From the NCBI GenBank assembly GCA_029204045.2, contig JAQNDB010000293.1, positions 1-64,000 of the forward strand: a DNA stretch of 64,000 bases. The letters are read 5' to 3'. The translations under genes were made by a program, and so were the position numbers. This document shows, piece after piece, positions 45,033 through 56,049 of the stretch. The notes below the pieces were generated by a model. The model saw only the letters and a program-made list of their open reading frames with translations. It searched no databases and had not been told where the DNA came from. Numbering within the stretch: the first letter of the stretch is position 1; each line of letters begins with the position of its first letter. The stretch comes from Tillandsia leiboldiana (lineage: Eukaryota; Streptophyta; Magnoliopsida; Poales; Bromeliaceae).

Positions 45033-46760
45033 AACTAAATCCGTAACTCAGGAGGGCGACTTAATCAAATAGGGATAGGGGATCCCTAACTCATCATCAG
45101 GCTCTCAAGTGGCCGATCTCACTCAACAAAGCTCCCCAGGTCCTTGTCCAAAAATATAATTCGACTGCAAAATTCCTATGTGTCACAAGCTAAGTTGCAT
45201 CGGTCGCTCAAAATAGCTCAATTCCTCGTTCAATTCCAAGGAAGTGAAATCCAAAACACGCTAGGGATCAGAAATATTTCATTCAGCCGGATAATTCTCG
45301 CGGACCCATCTCCCGCAAAACTTTGATCTACACATCCAAACCCTAAGCCCCAAAATGGCAACCTCTCCGTTGCTCCATAGCAACAAAAGCTCAAAGTTCC
45401 ATAATGCACTCTTACATCCCTTTACAGGAAAAGAAAATCAACATCAGGGACATAACCCAAATTTCCAAAGTGGCACCCACAGATCGATCATCTCATTTAC
45501 AAAGTTGCCCTACTCGCCTAAACAAGGCGTCCATAACCAAAATGTCCTTGCCGGGATAACACTGTGATATCAATCATACGTCTTGTAACACTCTCCGCTG
45601 ACGTTTCCTCAAAACAAACTCTTCCTGAGTATCCCAGTACTTCAGGTTCACGGGTCCTAGAATAATTCACTTATCTTCCAATCGCTGGCAACATCAACAT
45701 TGACGCTGGCGTCAACCTCAGCTTTAACTCTTCAAAGCTACACTGGCACTACTTACTCCAAAAACTTCGGACCTCTGCCAGAAACGTGGGTTAGGCTCAA
45801 CCCGTAGGGTATCACTCTTCGTTGGGTGCTGTGTCCCCTTTTTGCAGCTGAAATCATATGGCCTAATCCACAGAACCTTTCGAAGTAAAAGCATGCTCTC
45901 CAAACATGAATGTAAACGTCTTCTCTCTCAGAAGTGGCAGCACTCTCTCTCCAAGAGCTCCTCAGGCTCTAAGACGCCTCGCAAAAAAAAAAAAAATCCG
46001 AACATCCACGACGGGTACGACCACCTACCCGTCCAAGCATAGCTGAAAAGCACAGTTCATAAAGTCGGTAAGGCATTAATTAATCCACCTGACCCCGCTA
46101 ACTACTTATACAGCCTATACTGGCTCCAAAACATTATCCAGGCATAGCCTTCGGCTGCATGGTTTCCTAATGCTATCAATCACTCGAAGGCATCTGCCCA
46201 AGCACAATCCGAATCTGTCCGAGTTCGAACCATCCAAAAACTCTCACCGTTGTGTACCCACAACGTGGCATCACTGCCGTGCACCCACAGCATGGCATCG
46301 CCACCGTGTATCAACGGTGTGGCATCACTACCGTGTATCAACGGTGTGGCATCACCACCGTGTATCAACGGTGTGGCATCACCACCGTGTATCTACGGTG
46401 TGGCATCACCACCGTGTATCAACGGTGTGGCATCACCACCGTGTATCAACGGTGTGGCATCACCACCGTGTATCAACGGTGTGGCATCACCACCGTGTAT
46501 CAACGGTGTGGCATCACCAACGGTGTGGCATCACTCAAGCATCAATGTCTCAGATCCTCACAGTCCTATACCCAATACTACCTCGAAATCCCGGAGCTGA
46601 CCAAGGGCCAAAAGATCAACAGGCAAAACCCAGTGCCCTAACTGCACTGGGCAGGACCAACAACACTCATATACGTGCAACACGTGATCAGGTATCTGAA
46701 CCTCACGAGCACAAATTAAGGGTCCTATCTCTAGCCCATACAACAATGCAAATGCCCTAC
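45033..46760 (-). pseudogene. RT-RNase H-IN C-terminal relic (copy 1)
   Basis: Read on the minus strand: the end of protease (PVDLLALGQLRDFEVVLGIG, about 46570-46650), the 27-bp array, RT scraps near 46080-46110, an RNase H tail resembling PGKANVVADALSRR (near 45555-45515), then directly a segment (45366-45454) homologous to element F 23148-23231, which follows the lost integrase core in F. Chromodomain-side residues (SYFERPM-like) are near 45190-45220. No frame is open for long. Confidence 0.7.
46255..46529 (-). repeat. 27-bp hairpin array, about 8 units plus edges
   Basis: Unit on the + strand contains ACCGTGTATCAACGGT followed by GTGGCATCACC. Each unit folds (CACCGT/ACGGTG). Longer open frames over it are repeat artefacts. 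Confidence 0.93.
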
Positions 46761-47310
46761 TAAAGAAAGAAAGGGGATGCTCCGGCATCAAATAGAGCTC
46801 TAGTGCGGGTAAAGGAGATCAGGAAAATACCTGCCACCACGTGGCCAGCAGCCCCCGAATCCTCGACCTGTGCGGTATAAACTTCCCCGCTCGGGGGTGG
46901 TCGCCTGTCGGTCTGCCGCGAAGAAGTGGCCCTAACCATCTGGCCATAACCTGTCGAAGCTCTGCCTGTCTAGAAGGGCGGAGAAGGGGCCGAAGCTGTC
47001 GATGCTACTGCTGATCCCGCTCCAGGACAAGACCATGATCTGTACCCTGCCTGCCCACATCGGTAGCACCTGCCCTGCCGCTGATCACACTGTGGGGGGT
47101 GCATGGGGTCCGCCGCAAATCACACAACTATCAGTGCGCCTCTGCTGCTGCTGCTGCTGCGTTCCAGGGGGTCGAGAGCCCCCAGATCTCTGCCTCCTCT
47201 GCATCTCGCGGCCTCGAGGCTGGAATCGTGGTGGTCTAGGTGGCCTCGGCCTGCTCGACTGGCCCAACTCAGATGGCGCCGGGCATTTCCCTCCTGAACT
47301 AGACCCAGGC
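46750..47310 (-). pseudogene. gag zinc knuckle and protease relic (copy 1)
   Basis: On the minus strand from 47310: a Pro/Arg-rich segment, a run of six Gln, then CVICGGPH and, one frame over, CYRCGQAGYRSWSC, a CX2CX4-X4C knuckle in which Tyr replaces the usual His. A one-base indel in a C run near 47100 separates the two. Next is the protease: LFDAGAS (near 46780-46800) stands where LFDTGAS is expected, so the active-site Thr is Ala, and a stop follows soon after. The product is not functional. Confidence 0.8.
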
Positions 47311-49900
47311 TGTCACGCCCCGAGTGTAAACCAGAACTCGGGCTCGTCTACAGATCCGCCGTGCACACGGAATTTTCCGCATACACGAAGCGCCGGTAAC
47401 CTGCTCAAATAAAACAGATACAAAATAGAGCAATAAACAGAGCTGAACTGAAAAATACTACATCTCAGACTGAACTGGAAGTAAAAATACAAAATGACTG
47501 TAGAATAAAGTACAAGTTTCTCTCCCAGCTCACCACAAAAATACAACCAGCTGGCTAAAGCCAGGCCCCAAAAGTAAAAGTACAACCGTCTGAGATAGGA
47601 TACATAAGAGGTACCAGTCTAGCTACTCACTGTCGGGCCCACTGTCTAGCTACTCAGCCGTCCTCTCTCCTCGACCCGCCGCTGTATGTCCAGCAGCACC
47701 CGCAGAAGGCTCTGCAAAACAAAGGAGAAGAAAAGAAAAAGAAGAATGGGGGTGAGAACTACTAGTAAACAAGTAGCCTCCCCTAGTGGGTAAAACCTCA
47801 AACTCTGACACACCCACTAGGTCTACCAGAGGCAAAAAGGAAAGAAGAGTGGTAAGAAATGAAACCGCTGCAAAAGGAAAATCTACCACTACTATGCCTC
47901 TAAAATACAGTCCTAGACTGGGATAACCGTATGCAACAATAACCAATCGTCCTAGATGAACCCGATCTGTACCGCCCTCATCATCGGGCAAATAAGCCGC
48001 GCCGATGTGATAGCAAAACTGTCCATAACTGTCTGGCCCCGGCCTCCGGAGGGGATCTCGAGGGGAGCGACCCACACGAGGAAAGCATCACCGGGCAATA
48101 ACCGCGCCGGTGTGATAAAAGCATCACCGGGCAATAACCGCGCCGGTGTGATAAAAGCAGGATTGGATCACAACTATAAAGCCCCAGTGGAACACAACCC
48201 TCCACTAAAAGAAAACTGATTCCCAATCAGATGCAAAAGTAACCATCCGATCAATCGCCCAATATCCGCGATTGCCGCAATACCCCACAATCACAACCAT
48301 GTCCCACATCCGACATCTGGTCAACCGCCTACTATCCGCGGTTGCCACAAAACCCTCTAATCCATAATCATGCCCTATCACCGATGTCCTATAACCGACA
48401 TCCGGTCAACCGCCCAATATCCGCGGTCGCCGCCAAAACCCATAATACATAATCCATGCCCCAGCTACACTATCCCAACCCCTGCTCAAACCCGAGCAGC
48501 AAATACCACCTGACTAACGAAAGGAGAAAAGAAACAAGCAAGGTTTCTCCTAAGTCAAGTTCCAGCATGAAAGTGTAGCGATAAAAGATGGCCTACCTAG
48601 ATGTCCAAACAAGCATGCAGATGTCCTCATGAAAGATAAAGAAAGTGCGACAAATAATGGCCCCACATGTGTATCAATTAAAAGCTCCGTATAGATATAA
48701 CCATCATGCTAAAACATTATCCAACCACACATGTTTAAAATCCACAACTTTCCCTCACCCAAATCATCCACCTATGCATGTCCCAAAAGATCTTCAAGTG
48801 GTACCCTCCCACAAGACATTTCATTTTATCCCGGCATAAAAGTAAATTCCACATGCAAGGTTAGGTGCCAAACTATACCCATACAAACATGTATAACCCC
48901 CAACCACTATCAGAGTTCCACAATAGTAATTTTCATATGATAGGCTCACAATCATTACTTTAAGCATGCATGTCCATAATTGATCATTCAATAAATCAAT
49001 TGGAGGATCTCTCCAATATTCCTAGGGGTATGTCAGAAAAATGAGGAGTATAACAACCACCCACCTCGATCGCTAATTCCAAGTCCAAAAAGTGCTCCAG
49101 GCCAAAAAGCTAAACCGCCGCGATCACTGAACAAGAATTACCCCAAAACATACAATTAAACTCAACACATGCTGTCCCAAAGCTAACAGTCCAAAGATGC
49201 CCTGTTTTTACCTGCGAGGAGTGCCCGGAAAAATCCAAGAAAAATACTCTCACGATCCTCGCGACGAACCCGTCGAAACGAGTACCTGCACGCTCAAATC
49301 CGAGTTTCCCACACTGAGAAATAAATCCGACAAGGGGACCACCCCAAAATAATCTGCTCTCAAAAACTGTAGCACTAATTCCTGTAACCAGAGATTTCTC
49401 ACCTTCGAAAAATATTCAGAAAATTCCAAGAAAAATTGGGGATATTCCTCGTGATGTGTAGATGCAAAACGCCTTCTGAATCGCTCCAATCCGATGCCTG
49501 TGCGCGAAGATACCATCAAAATACTGCAGCACTGTCCAAAACTCCGCCCCAGAAAATAAGGTCACAAGATGATCCGAAAAACCCATGAAAAGCTCGGAAT
49601 AGGAAAAAACCAGTAAACATGTGAAACGTAGCCCTACCTGTCGTGAAGACGATGGCGCAAGAATCACAGAAAAAGGTGCTCGGGGTAAGCCGGGGGAGTC
49701 CTCGCACCAAAACGCGACGAAGAAGACCACAAACGAACGAGCATCGCGCCGCGCCGTAAAAATAGAAACCTTGGGATGCGTGCCGCAGAAAAATCCTGGA
49801 ATCTGCAGATGGATCCGGCTCTGGGAGATGAAGAAATCTCGTGAAGGTGGCACTGTGAAAGGAGGAACAGGGAAAGAGTTCTTCACTGCAGAACTCGGCC

Positions 49901-49908
49901 TATTTATA
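49901..49908 (-). promoter_or_regulatory. TATA box of solo LTR 47311-50895
   Basis: TATAAATA on the minus strand, embedded in the near-palindrome GGCCTATAAATAGGCC. It lies about 340 bp downstream of the CACGTG modules in the transcription direction. Confidence 0.7.
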
Positions 49909-50248
49909 GGCCAGGAAAAACAATTGGAGAAATGACCAATGGGTCCCAACTTTCGGGCGCTCCCGGTTTTCGGGCTGCTACAGTGTTGGGCACGGCCCAA
50001 CACTGTGCGCGCCAAAAATCGCCACGGGCCTCCACGTCGCCCTCGAACAGGCAACAGCCTTCCCCGCCGCACGCGTAGCGCCGCGTGGCCCGCCTGGTCA
50101 ACGCGGGTGGGTGGCGCCCGCGAATCACAGGGCGCCACCTGGCCCGCACTAACACCCCCCGACCAACCCTGGCGCGCCGCCTGGCGCACCCTGCCGCGCA
50201 CTGTTCCGAGGCACCCCGCGCTCCGTGGTCCCTGCCTGCGTGAGCCCG

Positions 50249-50347
50249 CCAACCAGAAACCGCCACGTGTCCCGCCGGTCCATGCACCGCGCCCGCCTGC
50301 TCCGTGGTCCAAGTCCACTGCACCGACCAATCCCAAGAAGCCACGTG
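50249..50347 (-). promoter_or_regulatory. ERSE-I-type modules, solo LTR in gag
   Basis: CCAAT 50327-50331 with CACGTG 50342-50347 (perfect), and CCAAC 50249-50253 with CACGTG 50264-50269. Spacers are 10 bp. The second element copy has the same pair about 11.03 kb further on. Confidence 0.7.
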
Positions 50348-50895
50348 TCCAACCCCCTGGTGCACGACGGCCCGTGGACCGCGCGCCTGCCCGCGCACCC
50401 GCGCGCCTGCCCGCGCGCTGCCCGCTCCCACGCGCTGCCCGCGGCCGCTCTGCCGCCTGCCCGAGCCCGTCCACCGTGCTCCGCCGCTGCCCGCCGCCGC
50501 CGCAGCTGCCCGCCGCCGGCCGGAGTTACTGTTCCAGCATGAACAGTAACCGGTTGACCAAAACATCAAGTAGGTAGTCCATTTTGATCGTTTTCCGCGC
50601 GCTGAATCCGAATTTGCTGTCCGATTTGCCAAATTCTAACTCCAAAATTTGCCGAAGGCACCCGGAAAGGTGTTCTTTTGCCCAAACTTCGCGCTGAGCC
50701 CAATTTTAATATCCACTTTGCGCGAAACCACTTCCGAAGATCCGACGGAGTCCACTGATCACCCACGTGATCCAATTAAGCCCGAAGTCCGCCACTTGTG
50801 TCCATTTGGTGCACAAACACCTCCAACGCACCCCGTAGGCCTCCAGAAGCCACCCAACGTACTGCAACAGCTCTGCGGAGATCCAGGTCATCACA

Positions 50896-51103
50896 CAGGC
50901 GTCCTCTGTTCAAGCAACCCCAACATACGCTCCATGATTTCCTCCTGGCGCTTGGCCGCCTCCTCCTGGCGCCGCAAAGCCTCTGACATCTGTGCTACCT
51001 GGGCCCGTAGCTCCTGAATCTCGCCCTGCCCTGCCTCCTGGCGCTCGGGCTCCTCATCTAACACGGAGTGCTCCCTCGTCCGCGCACGACGTTTCGGAGG
51101 CAT
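50896..51103 (-). pseudogene. gag N-terminus, interrupted (copy 1)
   Basis: On the minus strand from ATG 51103 it encodes about 69 residues: a basic start (MPPKRRARTREHS), then a Glu/Gln/Arg-rich helix (EIQELRAQVAQMSEALRRQ...) typical of the coiled coil at the gag N-terminus of Tekay-like elements. The solo LTR ends it. Beyond the LTR the next recognisable gag part is already the Pro/Arg/Gln-rich segment and zinc knuckle, so the roughly 200-residue central gag domain is missing from this lineage. Confidence 0.75.
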
Positions 51104-51202
51104 CGCAAGCAACTCCCCTACAACAAAGCAAAAGATGTCAGAGAGCAAAAATCTCTCGACCCAACAAACGAAAGTCTAAAACACGTCATCCATTCTAAAG
51201 CA

Positions 51203-51226
51203 TTATGTTGTTTGCAGCCAACATAA
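51203..51226 (-). other. Leader hairpin (copy 1)
   Basis: The same 8-bp stem as 17268-17291, with loop GCTGCAAA on the minus strand; the 6-base palindrome is reduced to TGCA. Confidence 0.65.
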
Positions 51227-51385
51227 CCACTTAGAGAATAAACATGTAAAATTACTCACCCCAATCCCCTGAGGGAGTTACAGACTCAATCAAGACTCTC
51301 GATACACCCATAACTCTCACAACAGTCCTCCTACTGTTCAACCAATAGCCTAGGGTCTCAAAGTCCTCAACGACCTATATTCCTA

Positions 51386-51398
51386 GGCTCTGATACCA
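51386..51398 (-). other. Primer binding site (minus strand)
   Basis: Complement of TGGTATCAGAGCC next to LTR X'. It shows that X' is a 5' LTR for internal region 1. Confidence 0.93.
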
Positions 51399-52120
51399 CC
51401 TAATCTGTCACGCCCAGTGGTCGAAACTGCGACCCGGGCTCGCCAACAGATCCGCCGTCTGTGCGGGAACTGCCGCACAGACGAAGCGTCTAACCTGCAA
51501 GAAAAGATCTATAACTAAACAAGTATCAGAGCTGAAAAGAAGAGCTGAACTACTAAATCACTAAGATAAAAGTCCAAGTACACCAGTCCCACTATCTCTC
51601 GAATAAAACATAAGTACAAAACGACTAACAGGTACAAAGTGGAACGAAAAGTACAGGTGACTCTATCCCTGCCTCCACAGACTCGGGTAGGAACTAGTCG
51701 GCCACGCCCTTACCCTGATCTGAAGGCTCCGAACGAGCCGAGCCCGGAATGGTCGCCTCAGGAACACCTGTCATCACAGCGGGTGTGAGATCTACTGCAA
51801 CAGGCAGATCTCAGTGGGTACCGACGCCAAAACCCACGGTATGCCCACTAAGTCTGCTAGAGACAAAAACAGATAGATAGATAGATAGATAGAATATGAA
51901 TGCTGGAAATGAATCTACCACTACATGTCTCGATGCAATGCAGGGAAAGTTCTCAATTTCTCTCACGGGAGGCCTGGAAATTCTGAACGACTGCCACCTA
52001 CAACCCTATCAAACAAGAACAGGCTGTAGGCATAGCCGCCCATAGTTTCCGCCCCCGCACTGAAAATGCTGAAACTCTCGCATGACACTAGAAAGTCATC
52101 TCAATTTCATTCAAGTAACC

Positions 52121-52720
52121 ACCTGGTAACTCGGCCAAGGCATGTACCCACCTGGTAACTCGGCCAGGGCATGTAGCCATCTGGTAACTCGGCCAGTGGT
52201 ATGTATCATCTGATAACTCGGCCAGTGATATGTATCCATCTGGTAACTCAACCAGTGATATGTATCCATCTGGTAACTCGGCCAGTGGTATATATCAACC
52301 TGGTAACTCGGCCAGTGATTTGTATCCCCCTGGTAACTCGGCCAGTGATATGTATTCACCTGGTAACTCGGCCAGTGATATTTATCCACCTGGTAACTCG
52401 GCCAATGATTTGTATCCCCCTGGTAACTCGGCCAGTGATATTTATCCATCTGGTAACTCGGCCAGTGATATGTATCCGTCTGGTAACTCGACCAGTGATA
52501 TTTATCCATCTGGTAACTCGGCCAGTGATATTATCCACCTGGTAACTCGGCCAGTGATATTTATCCATCTGGTAACTCGGCCAGTGATATTTATCCACCT
52601 GGTAACTCGGCCAGTGATATTTATCTATCTGGTAACTCGGCCAGTGATATTTATCCACCTGGTAACTCGGCCAGTGATATTTATCTATCTGGTAACTCGG
52701 CCAGTGATATGTATTCACCT
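52121..52720 (+). repeat. 30-bp tandem array, about 20 units
   Basis: Same units as 41203-42560 without Cassandra and about six units shorter. Confidence 0.93.
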
Positions 52721-53529
52721 GCTGAAACATACGTTCAGGACCAGTTCTTGCATAAAAGAGTTCTCTCGGTTTATAAAAACGGCCCGGGAGCAATAACAGT
52801 GCCCACTAACCGAAGGGTGCACCAAAACAAGCCCGGGTTCTTCCAAACCTATCACGACTGTCTGACAGTCACCAGATAAAGCAATAATGGCAAAGGGTCA
52901 CAATACCTTTGCATACTGAAGCATTATGAGCATTCTGTGATTTGGGAGGAAAACCAACCCACCTGGAATGCTTTCCGCAGGCAATCGCTGAAGTCGGTGC
53001 AGCGCTGGAGCCTGAAATTGGCGAAACGTCAAAAATCGTGCCACAAATCACGGAAAAATCCACGGAAGATCCAATAAATTCTCTCGAGTCACACAAAAAT
53101 TCCGGCGCACTCTGGCTCACTCTACAGCCAACCGCAAACACTAACAGCACTCTTAAAAATCTAAGATTCCACACACATAAGTCCAGCACAATGTCTGCTC
53201 TCCAAATAAATGCTTACAAATAATCCATAGTGTACTTCCATAGCACACTCCAACTCTCAAAATACAATCTTCACATCACCAATACAAGGCACGTTCTCTC
53301 TCACATTTAAAAAGAACTGCAGCACCCTCTCAATTTCCACACACTCACTTAACCATCAAACTCCAAACACACACACACTACACCCAGGTACCATTTGCAC
53401 CCACGCACACAAGAGCTTCTCAACCAAAAAATAAAAACTCCATTTGTACACACCCACAAGTCCACACAAAAAAATCTACCTACTAATAATTAGATGCCCA
53501 CATAAACACCATATTAACTAATTCACCCA

Positions 53530-54669
53530 TGTTGGGTTATGTATAATTGGATCTAAATAGGGGAAAAAAACACCTAGAGGGGGTGTGAATGGGTGTAAAC
53601 AATAAACACTCAAAATCTTTGCGTTATAAAACCCAATGCGGAAAACAAAAATAACACGCAGAGATTTTTACGTGGAAAACTCCAAACCGGAGTAAAAAAA
53701 CCACGGGAACGATAACACGGTGAAATCCACTAGGATTAAACACGTACAAGGTGATATACCGTACTCACAGACGACTCAACCTTTTCCATACGCTCCTAGC
53801 TGATCTTCTCCGCTCGCTCCACGACGCTTCTCGAATCCACGATTTGCGTCCAACGCCGAACTCCACGGCGTCCCAACGTCGAGTCCACGACGTCCGACCG
53901 AATCCACGGTCTTCAACCTGTAGCACGCTTCGAATCCACGAACGTACCTCGCTCCGAATCCACGAGAGCGGTTGCACCTTGAATCCACAAGGCCACGCGA
54001 GTCCACGCGCCGATTTGGGATAAATCTTTGTTTTGGGTGGTGATGATCCGCCGAATACTTAGATTAGAAATAGATCGAAAATACCATCTAAGTATTCATT
54101 GATTTGATTCTACTCAAAATGTGAGTATGAAACCTAGAATCAAATCAATCAATATAGATGAAGGAAACATAGGATACTATCCATTGATTTCCTTTCTTCT
54201 CTATATGTGGATCTTAGGCGTATATAAGATGACGGCTTTTTGGATTAGCGGCTTCTTTTTGGATTAGCCCTAGAAAAGAATCATAGGGTATATCTATAGG
54301 TTAGAAACCCTTGGAAGAAGATAAGAATCAAAAACTTCTTTTCTGGAATTTTACATGACGATGATCCGGATCGGAGTTCGGCGATCGGATTGCAGTAGCG
54401 AGAAAATAGTTTCCAGAAAAACCAAGGTTCGGGATCCGGATCGAAGTGCCTGATCCGGATCGTTCATACAGTTCACCAAACATCAACGTTCGGGATCCGG
54501 ATATTTGAAAAGCCTGATCCGGATCGTTAAAAATAAAATGGTAAACCCAGTGATCGGATCCGGATCAACGGAGCTACGATCGGGATTGAACTGGTGTATG
54601 ACAGAACAACCTTCGGGATCGGATTGAAGAGTCTGACAGATCCGGGAAACATGTCCCATGTCCAGTTGT
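53530..54669 (+). repeat. Ty1/copia-type LTR inside LTR X'
   Basis: Starts TGTTGGGTTATG and contains CACCTAGAGGGGGTGTGAAT and TTTTTACGTGGAAAACTCC, phrases I associate with LTRs of Sirevirus-like copia elements. A series of ATCCACG motifs (53830-54010) and ATCCGGATC motifs (54360-54560) follow. It is absent at the matching position in X (43356), and the right end is hidden by the gap. Confidence 0.7.
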
Positions 54670-54769
54670 NNNNNNNNNNNNNNNNNNNNNNNNNNNNNNN
54701 NNNNNNNNNNNNNNNNNNNNNNNNNNNNNNNNNNNNNNNNNNNNNNNNNNNNNNNNNNNNNNNNNNNNN
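54670..54769. other. Assembly gap (100 N)
   Basis: Exactly 100 N, a standard scaffold placeholder, so true length is unknown. It falls within the copia insertion in LTR X'. Confidence 0.99.
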
Positions 54770-56049
54770 GCTTGGGCCTGCCGCGCGGCCGCTTGGGCTA
54801 GCCGCGTGCCCAACGGGTCTGCCGCGCGTCTGCATGCGCGCGCCCGCATGGGCGCGCCTGCATGGGCGCGCCCGCACGCGCGCGCCCGCATGGGCGCACC
54901 CGCACGCCCAATGGGCCTGCCGCGCGCGTCCCTAGTGCGGCGCCCGCGCGCCGGCAGCGCAACGCGCGTGCTGCAAGCGCCCTGCTGCGCCCGCGGCTCC
55001 GCTTGGAGCTCCTCCAATGGACAACATGGACAAGAACTAAACAAGAACACCCCAAAGCCAACCTAAAACAACCTAAAAACCCAAGTCAACTCCAAAACCC
55101 AAAGTGAGCAACTCAAACTCCAAAGAAAAACTGCACATACCTCTCTCTCAAATCTGTCGCGTGCCGGTCATCATGCGCTCTTCGCTCGGCTTCCGACCAT
55201 AGGTCCACCATCACATCCCCCACACAAACCCTCTCATTTCCTATTTTTTCCTCTTCTCTTTCCCTCTTCTTCCTCTCTTTCTTCTACATCAAGCTTTCCT
55301 CTGTTCAAACATTTTTCCTCTGTTTCAACTTGAAGAAGGTGTGATGACATGCGAAAGTTAATTAAGAGGGGGCTTAATTAAAGGGTGCGTGGTGGTTGGC
55401 TGTAATAAATGCACCCCACAAAAGAATAAAAAAAATCCAAATACACCATAATTCCATTTCTCTCTCACTTCTCTAATTTCTTTCTATAATCCATTACAGG
55501 CAAGAATTAAGCAACTAATTAAAATTAATTAATTAATTCATTTTTCTTTTAGCCAACTTCAAGTCACTTTTTTGCCTTCGGAGTCTCCGCACCGGCCCGA
55601 AACCTCCCGAACTCCGCTGTAATATGAAAAATACACATGTCCCAAGCTTTTTCCTCCTCAAAAGCTCAACCGTGGAGTCGGTGTGCTAAATCAAAAACCG
55701 GCTCCAAAACTGCCCGTTCCAAACCAATTTTTTGCCCTCGGGTCCTTCGCGTCAGTCCGAAACCTCCCGAACCCGCTGTAAACATAAAATACAGCTGTTC
55801 CAAGCGTTTCCCAATTTTTCTGCACACCACGGTGGAGTCGGTGCTTCCCAAATGGTCCTCTTTCGCGTACAAAGCCCGGAAATATCCGAATCAAGCTGGG
55901 GCTTCCGCGTAGATCCAAATCAACCCGAACTCATCTGTAAACAACCATGGGACACATCCAAGGCAAATTCTCCCCCTCGCGCCATCTTGCGAGGTCAGTG
56001 CGCTAACCGAAACTCCGGTACTCTACACTCTCCCCCCTTAAAAAGGTTT

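Larger units (their letters stand above)
47311..50895 (-). repeat. Solo LTR in gag (3585 bp), TSD CAGGC
   Basis: On the minus strand it opens TGTGATGACC (50895) and closes TCGGGGCGTGACA (47311). CAGGC is at 47306-47310 and 50896-50900. Hairpins are at 47753-47817, a TATA at 49901-49908, and CCAAT-N10-CACGTG-type modules at 50249-50269, 50327-50347 and degenerate at 50121-50141. It splits the gag open frame, which would continue in the same frame across the duplicated CAGGC if the LTR were absent. Confidence 0.94.
44996..51405 (-). mobile_element. Internal region 1 of the X series
   Basis: Lies between LTRs X and X' and reads on the minus strand: primer site (51386-51398), leader hairpin, truncated gag, solo LTR (47311-50895), gag zinc knuckle, protease relic, RT relic with the 27-bp array, RNase H scrap, chromodomain-side scrap and polypurine tract. 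Without the solo LTR it is about 2.8 kb, far short of the 5-6 kb normal for a chromovirus. Confidence 0.88.
51406..56027 (-). repeat. LTR X' with copia insertion and gap
   Basis: Second copy of LTR X. It lacks Cassandra and carries a copia-type LTR start at 53530. Then 100 N hide the join, and LTR X sequence resumes at 54770 (equivalent to 43731). The hairpins are at 51786-51849. Differences from X are largely one-base indels. It serves both as 5' LTR for internal region 1 and 3' LTR for internal region 2. Confidence 0.88.

Noticed and set aside
46255..46529. CRISPR-like array (27-bp repeats; also the 30-bp array)
   Set aside because: Units abut with no unique spacers, and the context is a plant retrotransposon.
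49416..50632. Minus-strand open frames of 352 and 242 codons (copy at 60591-61672)
   Set aside because: They run through LTR U3, TATA and leader of a solo LTR. Composition is GC-driven (Gly, Arg, Ala) with frame overlap on the opposite strand and no recognisable domain.
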